Source: Actinobacteria bacterium HGW-Actinobacteria-7 (GTDB taxonomy: Bacteria > Actinomycetota > Coriobacteriia > Anaerosomatales > PHET01). Taken from it: a stretch of DNA of 34,917 nt. The notes beneath the pieces are model-generated. The model was not told where the DNA came from. It was given only the letters and a program-made list of their open reading frames with translations, and ran no database searches. The DNA lies in NCBI GenBank assembly GCA_002841275.1, contig PHET01000025.1, positions 1 through 34,917 on the forward strand. The letters are read 5' to 3'. Shown one piece after another: positions 25,252-33,604 of the stretch. The position numbers and the translations under genes were made by a program. Position 1 is the first letter of the stretch. Every line of letters begins with the position of its first letter.

Positions 25252-26411
25252 GCCCACGCAGCCGACAGGTTCTGCTCGCCGAAGGGCTTGCACGCCAGGG
25301 CCACGTCGCCCCGGCGGTAGAGGCCTGCTACGAAGCGTTGCGCCTCGATGAGTCGGATCCGCTGGTCCACGTGCTTCTCTCGGACCTCTTCCTTGCCGGC
25401 GACTTCTACGACGAGGCCATCGAAGCGGCCTCAACAGCCATCGAACTCGACCCGGACTGTGCCCCGGCGTTCCTGTCGCTAGGGCTCGCCTACGATCGCA
25501 GGGGCGGTATGTGGGACCAGTCGATCCTGGTCTGGCACGAACTCGCCGAGGTCGCCCCTGACCTGGTCACCGCACACGTGCAGCTGGGCGAGGCGTTCGC
25601 CGCCGCCGCGTTCGAGGAGGAAGCAATCGAGGCGTGGCGTGCCGCGCTGGGCCTCAACGCGCACGAAGCGCGAGCGATGTATAACCTCGCAGTCGCCGCC
25701 TTGAAGAAGGAGGGCATGGCCACCGCGCTTCCGGGCTTCCGACGTGCGGGCGAACTCGACCCGAGCCAAGACGACTTCTTCTTCGCGCTCGCCGGTGTCT
25801 ACGACGACGGGGCGGCCGCGCCCGATCCCATCGATGTGGCTCCGGATCGTGACAGCCGCTTGGGCGCAGCATTCGCGCTTGCCTTCGAGGAGGACTACTT
25901 CAGTGCGGTAGACCTCATCCGGCTGATTCTTGACGAGAACGCATCTGACGCCGAGGCGCTGGCGCTGGCGGGATACCTGTATCTGAAGCAGGACTCGGTC
26001 AACGAGGCTATGGCGGTCGCACTTCGTGCGCTGGCCATCTCGACCAAGACGCCCACCGCCGTCTACGTGCTGGGTGCCGCGTTCGCCAAGCGACCAGGGC
26101 TCAACAGGAATGCCGCGCGGGTCTTTGGCGCGCTCGCCAAGGCCGTGCCGAACCAGGCCATGCCGCACGTGCTTCTGGCCGAGTCACTTCTGGGCCTTCA
26201 GCGGTTCGGGCAGGCGAAGCAGGCCTACCTGAGAGCGGTTGAATTGGACCCGACGTTCGTTCGAGCACGCTTCGGTCTGGCGGCCGTGTTCCTGACGGAG
26301 GGCGAATATGCCCGCGCTCATCACGAGATCCGTCGGGCTGCCTACCACGACACGAGACGCCAGGGACTGTTCTGGCGCTTGTATGACGACTACGCGCAGG
26401 GGAGGGAGTAG
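25248..26411 (+). CDS. Tetratricopeptide repeat protein
   Basis: The 387-residue soluble protein has about ten TPR units, for example APAVEACYEALRLDESDPLV, YDEAIEAASTAIELDPDCAP, EEEAIEAWRAALGLNAHEAR, VNEAMAVALRALAISTKTPT and FGQAKQAYLRAVELDPTFVR. No signal peptide is seen. The GTG start overlaps the B12-protein stop by GTGA, and the next gene starts 3 bp after its stop. TPRs mediate protein contacts, so it may link the B12-binding protein to the downstream enzymes. I do not recognise a named family. Confidence 0.85.
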   Translation: MSPRSRQVLLAEGLARQGHVAPAVEACYEALRLDESDPLVHVLLSDLFLAGDFYDEAIEAASTAIELDPDCAPAFLSLGLAYDRRGGMWDQSILVWHELAEVAPDLVTAHVQLGEAFAAAAFEEEAIEAWRAALGLNAHEARAMYNLAVAALKKEGMATALPGFRRAGELDPSQDDFFFALAGVYDDGAAAPDPIDVAPDRDSRLGAAFALAFEEDYFSAVDLIRLILDENASDAEALALAGYLYLKQDSVNEAMAVALRALAISTKTPTAVYVLGAAFAKRPGLNRNAARVFGALAKAVPNQAMPHVLLAESLLGLQRFGQAKQAYLRAVELDPTFVRARFGLAAVFLTEGEYARAHHEIRRAAYHDTRRQGLFWRLYDDYAQGRE

Positions 26412-26413
26412 GG

Positions 26414-28417
26414 GTGCCCACGCGCAAAGGCGGACCACGCCAACCCAGGGAGCGAGTCGCCCGCCCCGACACAGCCACACCTCCGCCGCGCAGAGCGAGC
26501 ACGCAAGCAGCGGCAGACGTTGCGCAGGCCAAACCGGCTCAACGGAATCAGCTGTTCCCTGCGGGGGCGTCGCTGTATCCGCTGGACACGGAGACTCAGA
26601 GTCCTGAGGACTGGTACGGGCGTGATCCCGGTGAGGACCTCGACGAGCTTGCCAAGGCCCGCTGCGCGCTCGTGCGTGTGTTCGTGAGCTGGAGAGTGAT
26701 TGAACCGCAGGTCGGTCAGTACGCCGAGGAGGCGATCGAACGTCTCGCGGGAATCATCGAGGCTGCTCGTTCTCGCAAGATTCAGACGGTGGTCTGCTTC
26801 TTCGCCGACGACCGGCACTCCGAACTCACGGATGTCACGTGGGGAAAGCGCCGCGATCCTCGAAACGATTCATATCTTGTCCAGCGCGAAGCGGCACTGA
26901 TCCAGAAGGTCGTAGGCCGCCTGCGCAAAGAGGCCGGGGTGTTCGCCTGGCAGCTGGGCAATGAGGCCTTCATAGCGGGATTCACGTCATCCGATGAGCT
27001 CGAGACGTGGGTCGCCACCATGCGCGAGGCAATCCGCGAGGTTGACCCGACTCGCCCGATCGGGCTGGGCGCCGACGCGGAGACGCTGTTCCGTTCGAAC
27101 GGTGTGGACGCGCGCAACGCACTTGAGAGCTGCGAGTTCGCGGTGTCCCATGTGACCGCTGCGTATCGCGCTTACGCAGCCGAGGGCCCTCTCACGTCGG
27201 GCCCCTCGACCTACCTGGACTCGTTTCTCTTGCGGCACGCCCATCGCGGGCGGCCGGTTCTTCTCGACGATGTGGGCACGCTCGCGCTCGACATGTCCGC
27301 TGGCGAAGAGGCTTCGTATCTGCGCTCGGTCCTGTGGGGTGGGTTCATCAATAGGGCCGGCGGCGCTCTCGTGCGCAGGTTGCGCGACATGGACACCGAG
27401 CGCCGCGAGCCGTACTTCATCGATCCCTTCGAGACGCTCGTGGGGCTCATGGACGCCGAGGGCGTCGCCAAGCCGGCATACACGGAACTGAACAAGTTCG
27501 TGCGCACGGTGGCCCGAATCGACCTCAAGGCCCACACGCTGCTCGCCGAGCGCACCGCCGTTTTGGTGCCCTCCGAGCGCTATGAACCGCTGCCGAACCT
27601 TGCAGGACTCTACGACCCGCGTTCCTGTCTGCACGCGTTCATCGCGACCAAGAACGCGCACGTGCCTGTCGCCGTTATCGGCGAGGACGACGGATTCGAG
27701 GAGTTTCAGGTACTCGTGGTGCCCAGTGTGTTCGCGCTGGCCGATAAGACCTGGGAGCGGCTGGGCACGTTCGTCCAAAGCGGCGGCACTTTGCTGCTGT
27801 CCTACGGCGGTGGCGATGCCCACCCCGCAAGTCGCGATCTGTTCGGCGTCGAGTTTCTGGGCGACGGCGGACCGCGCGAGGAACTCTCATGCCGCGTGGC
27901 GCAGCCGGATGTTCTAGGAGCGCTTGAGAGTTTCGACGCTCGTTTCGAGGTCCCCAACTTCGCGCTGCTCTCGGGTGGCACGGCGACCATCGTCGCCACC
28001 GACGCGCAAGGAAGCCCGCTTCTTACTGTGAACCAAGTGGGCCAGGGCCGTGCGGTCTACATCGCTGTTCCTCTCGAGAGGGCGATCGCGCAGGGCGACC
28101 CTTGGGCGACGCCAGCGCCAATCCGTCACCTGATACGCGAGGTGTACGGTGCCGTGGCGCGCGCCGCGGGGTGTGGCGCGCCTGTCGAGTGCAGCGCTGC
28201 TGAAGTGGAGGTCGCGCTGTTCCAGGGGGAAGCCGATGATGTTGTTGTGCTACTCAATCACAGCGACGCCAAAGAGGAAGCGGTACTGACACTGGAGCGG
28301 CGGGTCGCGTCGATCTCTGACGTGCGGGGGGGCACCCCGGTGGCCGTGGGCAGCAACACGTTCACGGTGGGGCTTGAACCGAATGGTGCGAGCGCATTGC
28401 GATTGACGTACGCGTAG
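26414..28417 (+). CDS. Glycoside-hydrolase-like TIM barrel protein (GH-A clan type)
   Basis: The 667-residue protein starts at GTG 26414 behind GGGAGGGAG. Residues 1-50 are a basic Pro/Ala tail without a signal peptide. FPAGASLYPLDTET, LVRVFVSWRVIEPQVGQY and QTVVCFFADDRH follow GH5/GH42-like barrels; FAWQLGNEAF supplies the acid/base Glu184. The expected nucleophile glutamate on strand 7 is absent: VLLDDVGT has Asp285/Asp286. Residues about 380-560 resemble a beta-galactosidase trimerisation/GATase-like domain (LVVPSVFALADKTWERLGTF, SGGTLLLSYGGGD), and a small beta domain ends the chain. Likely acts on a glycan inside the cell, or is an inactive binder; substrate unknown. Confidence 0.75.
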   Translation: MPTRKGGPRQPRERVARPDTATPPPRRASTQAAADVAQAKPAQRNQLFPAGASLYPLDTETQSPEDWYGRDPGEDLDELAKARCALVRVFVSWRVIEPQVGQYAEEAIERLAGIIEAARSRKIQTVVCFFADDRHSELTDVTWGKRRDPRNDSYLVQREAALIQKVVGRLRKEAGVFAWQLGNEAFIAGFTSSDELETWVATMREAIREVDPTRPIGLGADAETLFRSNGVDARNALESCEFAVSHVTAAYRAYAAEGPLTSGPSTYLDSFLLRHAHRGRPVLLDDVGTLALDMSAGEEASYLRSVLWGGFINRAGGALVRRLRDMDTERREPYFIDPFETLVGLMDAEGVAKPAYTELNKFVRTVARIDLKAHTLLAERTAVLVPSERYEPLPNLAGLYDPRSCLHAFIATKNAHVPVAVIGEDDGFEEFQVLVVPSVFALADKTWERLGTFVQSGGTLLLSYGGGDAHPASRDLFGVEFLGDGGPREELSCRVAQPDVLGALESFDARFEVPNFALLSGGTATIVATDAQGSPLLTVNQVGQGRAVYIAVPLERAIAQGDPWATPAPIRHLIREVYGAVARAAGCGAPVECSAAEVEVALFQGEADDVVVLLNHSDAKEEAVLTLERRVASISDVRGGTPVAVGSNTFTVGLEPNGASALRLTYA

Positions 28418-28425
28418 GCGCACGG

Positions 28426-29856
28426 ATGCATCAATGGCCGCGGCACGGTGGGCCGGCGGTTGGACAGGATGACGGGGGTGCACGGATGCTCGAAGACGGC
28501 GACGACGGTTCGAGGTTACTGCTTGAATCATGGCTGGACCTGGCTGACGCGATAGAGAGCCAGCCGCAGCTGCGTGCGGTGTTCTTCGACCCGGTGACGG
28601 GCCTCCCCACCACGCCGCTGCTGTTCCCGCGGATCAGTTCGTTGTTGGAGGATCGCGGCGAGGTCTCACTTCTGTGTGTGAACGTGGTTCGCTACTCCCG
28701 CATCGAGGAGATCTACGGCTGGAAGGTCTTCGACGGCGTCATGCGCCAGGTGGCCGAAGTGCTGGACCAGATCACCGGCGAGACCCTTCGAGACTCAGAC
28801 GTTATCGCCGAACTCATGAACTCCGGCAACGCGTTTGTCGTCGTGCTCTCTCCGCCGCGCATGACCGCCTGTATCGATCCCTCATCGCGCGATGAGATCG
28901 CCCGACGTGTCGAGTCGCGGCTTCGCGAAGAGCTGGCTTTGCGGTTCGAGCCTGCGCTGTTCAAGAAGTTCGGATGCTACGTCGGCGCTTCAACGATCTG
29001 TCGAGACGAGGAAGTACGTCTGGAGCGGCTCGTCTTCGAGGGGCTGCAAGAGGCGCTGGCAGACAGTCATAACCGCGTCAGCGAGGACGCGAGCCAGCGC
29101 GAGACGGCGCTGCGGGCAATACTACAGGCCGAGGAGATCCACACGCTCATGCATCCGATCTTCGACCTTTCGAGCATGGAGCCCGTAGGGTACGAGGCGC
29201 TCTCACGCGGCCCCGAAGGCTCGGAGTTCGAGCACCCGGACAAGCTGTTCTCGGTGGCCTACGGGGCCGACCTGGTGACGAGGCTCGAGCGTGTATGCCG
29301 CAAGCGTGCCCTCGAAATGGCCGTCGGGATGCCGGAAGGCCGGCTGCTGTTCCTCAACATCGAACCGGGAGCCGTGTCGGACCCCCGGCTCAGAGACGCG
29401 GTCACCTTGGCGATGATGGCCGAGAATCCTCTGGCGCCCGGCTCTGTGGTGCTCGAGATCACGGAACGTGAGGCGATCGCGGATTTCGCCGCCTTCCGCG
29501 CGACACTCGACTATGTGAGGGCGTTGGGATTCAGCGTCGCGGTCGATGATGCCGGGTCGGGCTTCGGCTCTCTGCAGTGTCTTGCGGAGGTGCGCCCCGA
29601 GTGGCTCAAGATCGACCAGTCGCTCGTACGTGGGTGCGACTCTGATGAGGTTCGCCATACGATGATCGAGTCGCTGGTCACAGCGGCCGCTCGCCTTGGT
29701 TCAAAGGTCATTGCCGAGGGAATCCAGACGGTCGAGGAACTCCAGACGCTTCGCTCCGTTTGTGTGGGCTACGGCCAAGGGTTCCTGCTGGCGATGCCGG
29801 CACCTGAGTTTCCGGAAGACGAAGACCTACCCGCCCGACAGTATGTGAAAGGCTAG
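28426..29856 (+). CDS. Degenerate GGDEF plus EAL domain cyclic-di-GMP phosphodiesterase
   Basis: The 476-residue soluble protein is placed at ATG 28426; ATG 28486 (MLEDGDDG) is an alternative start. A degenerate GGDEF domain spans about residues 50-230: DPVTGLPTT keeps the LTGLPNR region but the signature loop is SGNAFVVVL, so it should not make c-di-GMP. The EAL domain (about 235-465) is intact: VGYEALSRGP, LFLNIEPGA, LEITEREAI, VAVDDAGSGFGSLQ (usual DDFGTG), LKIDQSLV, IAEGIQT and GYGQGFLLAMP, giving the metal ligands and the catalytic lysine. It should hydrolyse c-di-GMP. It follows the GH-like gene by 8 bp and selD by 3 bp. Confidence 0.85.
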   Translation: MHQWPRHGGPAVGQDDGGARMLEDGDDGSRLLLESWLDLADAIESQPQLRAVFFDPVTGLPTTPLLFPRISSLLEDRGEVSLLCVNVVRYSRIEEIYGWKVFDGVMRQVAEVLDQITGETLRDSDVIAELMNSGNAFVVVLSPPRMTACIDPSSRDEIARRVESRLREELALRFEPALFKKFGCYVGASTICRDEEVRLERLVFEGLQEALADSHNRVSEDASQRETALRAILQAEEIHTLMHPIFDLSSMEPVGYEALSRGPEGSEFEHPDKLFSVAYGADLVTRLERVCRKRALEMAVGMPEGRLLFLNIEPGAVSDPRLRDAVTLAMMAENPLAPGSVVLEITEREAIADFAAFRATLDYVRALGFSVAVDDAGSGFGSLQCLAEVRPEWLKIDQSLVRGCDSDEVRHTMIESLVTAAARLGSKVIAEGIQTVEELQTLRSVCVGYGQGFLLAMPAPEFPEDEDLPARQYVKG

Positions 29857-29859
29857 TAG

Positions 29860-30906
29860 ATGAGTTCACACGAACCGGTACGTCTCACAAGTCTCTCAAG
29901 CAAAGCCGGTTGAGCGGCCAAGTGGGGTCCGGAGGATCTCCAGAAAGTACTCGACAAGATCGCGCCGGGAAACTCGGACGCGCTGATGCTGGGATTTGAG
30001 ACCAGCGATGACTGCGCGGTCTACCGGCTCAACGACGACATGGCGGCGCTGCTGACGATCGACTTCTTCACCCCGATCGTCGACGACCCTTATGATTTCG
30101 GGCGCATCACGGCAGCAAATGCACTCTCAGACGTGTACGCGATGGGTGGCCGGCCGCTTACCGCGCTCAACATGCTCGCGTTTCCCTGTTCGCTGGGTGC
30201 CGACATCGTTGGGGAGGTCGTTCGTGGGGGTGCCGAGAAGGTCACCGAGGCAGGTGCCGTGACCGTGGGCGGCCACACCATCGACGACAAGGAGCCCAAG
30301 TACGGGCTGTCGGTCTTCGGAGTGGTGCATCCGGACAAGGTCGTTCGAAACCGGGGTGCTCGACCGGGAGACGTTCTGTTTCTCACCAAGCCGGTAGGCA
30401 CCGGAATCTGGGGCACCGCGTTGAAGCGCCAGCTGGTGACTGAAGACGACGCGCGAGAGGTCATCGAGTCGATGGCGACGTTGAACAAGGCGGCGTGCGA
30501 GGCCATGGTCGAAGTCGGCGTGCATGCTGCCACGGACCTGACTGGGTTCGGGGTGCTTGGCCACCTTCAGGAGATGGCGCATGCGAGCGGGTGCGCAGCT
30601 GAACTCTCACTGGCTACCGTTCCCCTGTTCCCCCGGACCGTCGAGTTCGCGGAGGAGGATGTGGTTCCGGGCAGAACGGCAGAGGTCATCTCTTGGGCGA
30701 ACGGCTTTGTGCAGTGGCACAGCTCGCAACCGCGCAATCTCTGGATGAAGGTGCTTTGCGACCCTCAGACCAGCGGTGGCCTCATGATCGCCGTGTCGGA
30801 GGAGGCAGCGGATCAGCTGCGCATCGGCCTCGAGGTCCGGGGTGTCGAGGCGGCGAGTATCGGCCGCTTCACCTCGGGTTCGCCAGGCGTCATCACCGTC
30901 ATCTGA
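29860..30906 (+). CDS. selD: Selenide, water dikinase, itself a selenoprotein
   Basis: Read from ATG 29860 (AAAGG upstream) through the in-frame TGA at 29911-29913, the product has 348 residues: MSSHEPVRLTSLSSKAG, then Sec18, AAKWGPEDLQ. This matches the E. coli start SVRLTQYSHGAGCGCK, in which Cys17 is catalytic; Sec replaces it. The second Cys of that motif is Ala here. The ATP-binding core follows: DDCAVYRLND, DFFTPIVDDPYDFGRITAANALSDVYAMGG, GGHTIDDKEPKYGLSV, LTKPVGTGI, ATDLTGFGVLGH and DPQTSGGLMIAV. It makes selenophosphate for tRNA-Sec. Gene callers that stop at TGA would start it at 29986 and lose the active site. Confidence 0.93.
29911..29941 (+). promoter_or_regulatory. SECIS hairpin of selD
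   Basis: Right after the UGA, a seven-pair stem (29924-29930 with 29934-29940, two of them G-U) closes a GGA loop at 29931-29933. The loop guanines are 21-22 nt from the U of UGA, within the distance used by bacterial SelB. The position and GG apex support Sec decoding. Confidence 0.7.
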
Positions 30907-30927
30907 CCCAGCAGAGTCGAAGTGTTC

Positions 30928-30957
30928 GTGACGGCGTAACAGATCTCCGTCTATAAT
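30928..30957 (+). promoter_or_regulatory. Promoter of the YedF-like gene
   Basis: A perfect -10 TATAAT (30952-30957) is 18 bp downstream of GTGACG (30928-30933). It gives the YedF-like gene its own promoter besides read-through from selD. Confidence 0.65.
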
Positions 30958-31000
30958 CCTCCTGTATCGAAAACTGCATCAATACTTATGGAGGAATCCC

Positions 31001-31339
31001 ATGGCGAAGCGCCTTCTCGTGCTGTCCGACCACATCGGCCGCGACTCGGACGAGCTGGGGCACATCTTGATGCAGAACTTCCTGTATGCCACCGCGCGTA
31101 ACAGTGAGCCCCCGCTGTGTGTGATGCTCATGAATGGCGCCGTGCGCCTGGCCTGTGAGGGCTCGAGCTCGCTCGACGACCTCCGCCTTCTGGCCGAGAA
31201 GGGCGTGGACATCAAGGCATGCGGTACCTGCCTGGACTTCCTGGGGCTCAAAGACTCTCTTGTCGTCGGCGTTGTAGGCACGATGGTCGATGGTGTCGCC
31301 GCATTGCTCGGCGAGGGCGATGTCGTGACGATCGGATAG
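31001..31339 (+). CDS. YedF-type DsrE-domain selenium metabolism protein (C-terminal domain only)
   Basis: The 112-residue protein starts at ATG 31001 behind GGAGG. It matches the DsrE-like C-terminal half of the selenium-associated YedF family: LLVLSDHIGRDSDELGHILM at the start, FLYATARNSEPP, MLMNGAVRLACEGSSSLDDL, and the diagnostic GVDIKACGTCLDFLGLKD with a Cys pair. Full-length members add an N-terminal TusA domain, absent here; no TusA gene precedes it. The family tracks with selD and may deliver selenium to SelD, which is inferred from co-occurrence. A terminator follows. Confidence 0.85.
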   Translation: MAKRLLVLSDHIGRDSDELGHILMQNFLYATARNSEPPLCVMLMNGAVRLACEGSSSLDDLRLLAEKGVDIKACGTCLDFLGLKDSLVVGVVGTMVDGVAALLGEGDVVTIG

Positions 31340-31384
31340 AGCCGACGGCGACTGCGCCCGTGAGGGAGCCTACGACAGAATGTT

Positions 31385-31420
31385 GACGGGCGGCCGGAGA
31401 GATTCCGACCGCCCGTCTTT
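31385..31420. terminator. Rho-independent terminator
   Basis: GACGGGCGG (31385-31393) pairs with CCGCCCGTC (31409-31417), extended inward by CGG/CCG, and is followed by TTT. It ends the selD-YedF unit and may also serve the convergent CxxCH gene. Confidence 0.85.
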
Positions 31421-31453
31421 GCGTCATCTGACTGTGGAGCTGGCCAGGAACAA

Positions 31454-32005
31454 CTAGCCCCTGCCGCTGTGGCGCCCTCCACTGCGGCTGCTGCTGCGAC
31501 TGCCGTTGCGGCCGTCGTGCTTCCGCGTGCGTGAGCCGGACGTCTTGTGCCCGTCTCCGTCCTCGGACTGGTTCGCTTCGTGTCGGACCTGGGCCGAATC
31601 GCCCTCGGCTTCGTCCGACTCGTGGTCGCGTGCCTTGGCCTCGTCGCTGTCTCCAGCTTCGTTGGCATCGTCGTCGGCCTCGGCGGTGTTGTTCTCCGTG
31701 GCGTCGTCTGCATCCGTATTGCCGGCTTCATCGTTGTCGTTGACCGCAGGTGCGGTACCCGGATCGGTCGTTCCGCCGCCGGTGGTGGGCGGAGTCGTGG
31801 GGGTCGGAACGGGGGCGGGAGCGGTCACCGTATGACAGTTCGTGCAGGTCGAACTTGAGCGGCCATCGCTGTGCGACGACGGGGGGGTTGCGCCCTGCTG
31901 GATCGTTGGCGCAGCCACGGCGATCGCGGCGAACACCATACCGGCGATTGCGATGAGTCCGGCGATCCATGCCGCACGGGACGTGAGCAGCTTCTTCACA
32001 TTCAT
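31454..32005 (-). CDS. Exported small protein with one CxxCH heme motif and charged tail
   Basis: The 183-residue protein starts at ATG 32005 behind AGGAGGT. Residues 10-32 are a signal or anchor helix (AAWIAGLIAIAGMVFAAIAVAAP). SHSDGRSSSTCTNCHTV holds Cys54, Cys57 and His58, a c-type heme site preceded by a His that could be the sixth ligand. The remainder is low complexity: a Pro/Thr linker, an Asp/Glu/Asn/Ala-rich acidic block (about 85-145) and a Lys/Arg/Ser/Gly-rich basic end. It may be a monoheme cytochrome tethered outside the membrane. It lies between selenium genes but on the other strand, and upstream are phased repeats (32066-32098). No family recognised. Confidence 0.65.
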   Translation of the reverse strand: MNVKKLLTSRAAWIAGLIAIAGMVFAAIAVAAPTIQQGATPPSSHSDGRSSSTCTNCHTVTAPAPVPTPTTPPTTGGGTTDPGTAPAVNDNDEAGNTDADDATENNTAEADDDANEAGDSDEAKARDHESDEAEGDSAQVRHEANQSEDGDGHKTSGSRTRKHDGRNGSRSSSRSGGRHSGRG

Positions 32006-32065
32006 AGATACCTCCTGAGCTTGACGCGAGGGCTTTCCTCGGCCTGACAACTATCGGGCACGAAC

Positions 32066-32104
32066 GTGAGGGGACGGTGAGAGGAGCGTGAGAGTTCTCT
32101 CACG
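32066..32104. promoter_or_regulatory. 11-bp phased GTGAG repeats (OmpR/PhoB-type operator candidate)
   Basis: GTGAG occurs at 32066, 32077 and 32088, exactly 11 bp apart; on the minus strand this reads CTCTCAC-GCTC, CTCTCAC-CGTC, CCCTCAC-GTTC. Tandem 11-bp direct repeat units are how OmpR/PhoB-family regulators bind (for example PHO boxes in Streptomyces). The last unit also forms the palindrome CGTGAGAGTTCTCTCACG (32087-32104). It lies 61-93 bp upstream of the CxxCH gene start, with TAGTTG at about 32048-32053 (minus strand) as a possible -10, and upstream of selA on the other side. Confidence 0.5.
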
Positions 32105-32188
32105 AAGGTGGTCGGGCGTGACGTACAGACGGGTCGAACGACCGGCACACGGGCAGGATGTGGTCCGTCGCGCGGTGCCTTCATTCGG

Positions 32189-32194
32189 TACAAT
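32189..32194 (+). promoter_or_regulatory. selA -10 element, probably leaderless transcript
   Basis: TACAAT at 32189-32194 ends 7 bp before the selA ATG at 32202, so the transcript would start at or next to the start codon. No ribosome site is seen there. No convincing -35 is present at 16-18 bp upstream. Confidence 0.45.
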
Positions 32195-32201
32195 CATCCC
32201 C

Positions 32202-33596
32202 ATGGATACCAACACCTCTCTGCGCGCCCTGCCCAAGACCGATGAAGTCCTCGTGCGGGCCGAGCTGGCCTCCGCACTTGAGCGGATGCCGCGTGCGATG
32301 GTCCTGGACGCCGTGCGCGGCGCCATAGAGGCTGCTCGCGCACGCATTCTTGCAGGCGAGGAGCTCAACTACACCGTTGAAGACGCAGCGCGTGACGCGG
32401 CAGGCCGGGCGGTTCTCGCCGAGCGCCACTCGCTGCGGCGGGTCATCAACGCGACCGGCATCATCGTGCACACCAATCTGGGGCGAAGCGTGCTCTCCGA
32501 GGCAGCGGTCGCGGCCGTGGCTGAGGTCGCGACGCACTACTCAACACTCGAGTACGACGTCGAGAGCGGGGAGCGCGGCAGCCGTCACGTGCACTGCGAA
32601 GAGCTGCTGTGCCGGCTCACGGGTGCGGAAGCCGCGATGGCCGTCAACAACAACGCGGCAGCCGTCATGATCGGGCTGGCTGCTCTTGCACGCGGGCACG
32701 AGGCGATCGTGAGCCGAGGGCAGCTCGTCGAGATCGGCGGCAGCTTCCGGATACCGGACATCATGCGCGAGTCCGGCGCCACGATGGTCGAAGTCGGCAC
32801 CACCAACAAGACACATCTGCGCGACTATGAGAACGCGCTCACCGACAAGACCGGCCTGATTCTCAAGGTCCACTCGTCGAACTACCGCGTGGTGGGCTTC
32901 ACCTCCGAGGTGGAGACGCGCGACTTGGTCGACTTGGGGGCACCACACGCCGTGCCGGTGATGGAGGATCAGGGTTCAGGCGTGCTCGTCGACCTGCAGC
33001 GTTACGGGCTTCCCTATGAGCCCACCGTAGCGCGCAGCATCGAGCAGGGTGCTGCCGTGGTCACCTGCAGTGGCGACAAACTGCTGGGCGGTCCGCAGGC
33101 CGGCATCCTGGTTGGTCGCCACGACATCATCCAGCGGCTCAAGAAGCACCCGATGGCCCGCGCGCTGCGCCTCGACAAGATGACGCTCGCCGCACTTGAA
33201 GCGACGCTCAGAGCCTATCTTGATGAGGAGCGCGCGGTCGCTCAGATACCCACGCTGCGCATGCTCACGATGCCTCTCGCACAGAGCAGCGAGATCGCCG
33301 AGAAGCTCGCCCAGCGTGTGCGCGAGGCGGTAGGCGATGGTGCCGAGGTCACGGTGGCCGAGGACGTCGCCCGCGCGGGCGGCGGCTCGCTTCCCATCAC
33401 CGATATCCCCACCGCTGTCGTCGCGGTGGCTCCACGCACCGTGAGCGTCGTTGCGCTCGAGAACGCGCTTCGCACCGGTGCCGAACCGGCGATCATCGGC
33501 CGCGTCAAAGAAGAGCGGCTGCTGCTCGATCCGCGAACGCTCGTGAACGCCGAGGAGCACGATATCGTCGTGCGCCGTCTCGGCGAGATCCTCTAG
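32202..33596 (+). CDS. selA: L-seryl-tRNA(Sec) selenium transferase
   Basis: The 464-residue PLP enzyme converts seryl-tRNA(Sec) to selenocysteinyl-tRNA(Sec) using selenophosphate from SelD. The ATG at 32202 gives the family length (E. coli 463). Motifs: the N-terminal helical tRNA-binding region [122 protein letters not shown] and the PLP lysine Lys293 in [16 protein letters not shown]. The selB start lies 8 bp downstream. Confidence 0.97.
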   Translation: MDTNTSLRALPKTDEVLVRAELASALERMPRAMVLDAVRGAIEAARARILAGEELNYTVEDAARDAAGRAVLAERHSLRRVINATGIIVHTNLGRSVLSEAAVAAVAEVATHYSTLEYDVESGERGSRHVHCEELLCRLTGAEAAMAVNNNAAAVMIGLAALARGHEAIVSRGQLVEIGGSFRIPDIMRESGATMVEVGTTNKTHLRDYENALTDKTGLILKVHSSNYRVVGFTSEVETRDLVDLGAPHAVPVMEDQGSGVLVDLQRYGLPYEPTVARSIEQGAAVVTCSGDKLLGGPQAGILVGRHDIIQRLKKHPMARALRLDKMTLAALEATLRAYLDEERAVAQIPTLRMLTMPLAQSSEIAEKLAQRVREAVGDGAEVTVAEDVARAGGGSLPITDIPTAVVAVAPRTVSVVALENALRTGAEPAIIGRVKEERLLLDPRTLVNAEEHDIVVRRLGEIL

Positions 33597-33604
33597 GTCT
33601 GCCG

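Noticed and set aside
32006-32201. selC (tRNA-Sec) in the gap before selA
   Set aside because: No 8-bp acceptor stem, UCA anticodon or long variable arm can be built here or elsewhere in the window.
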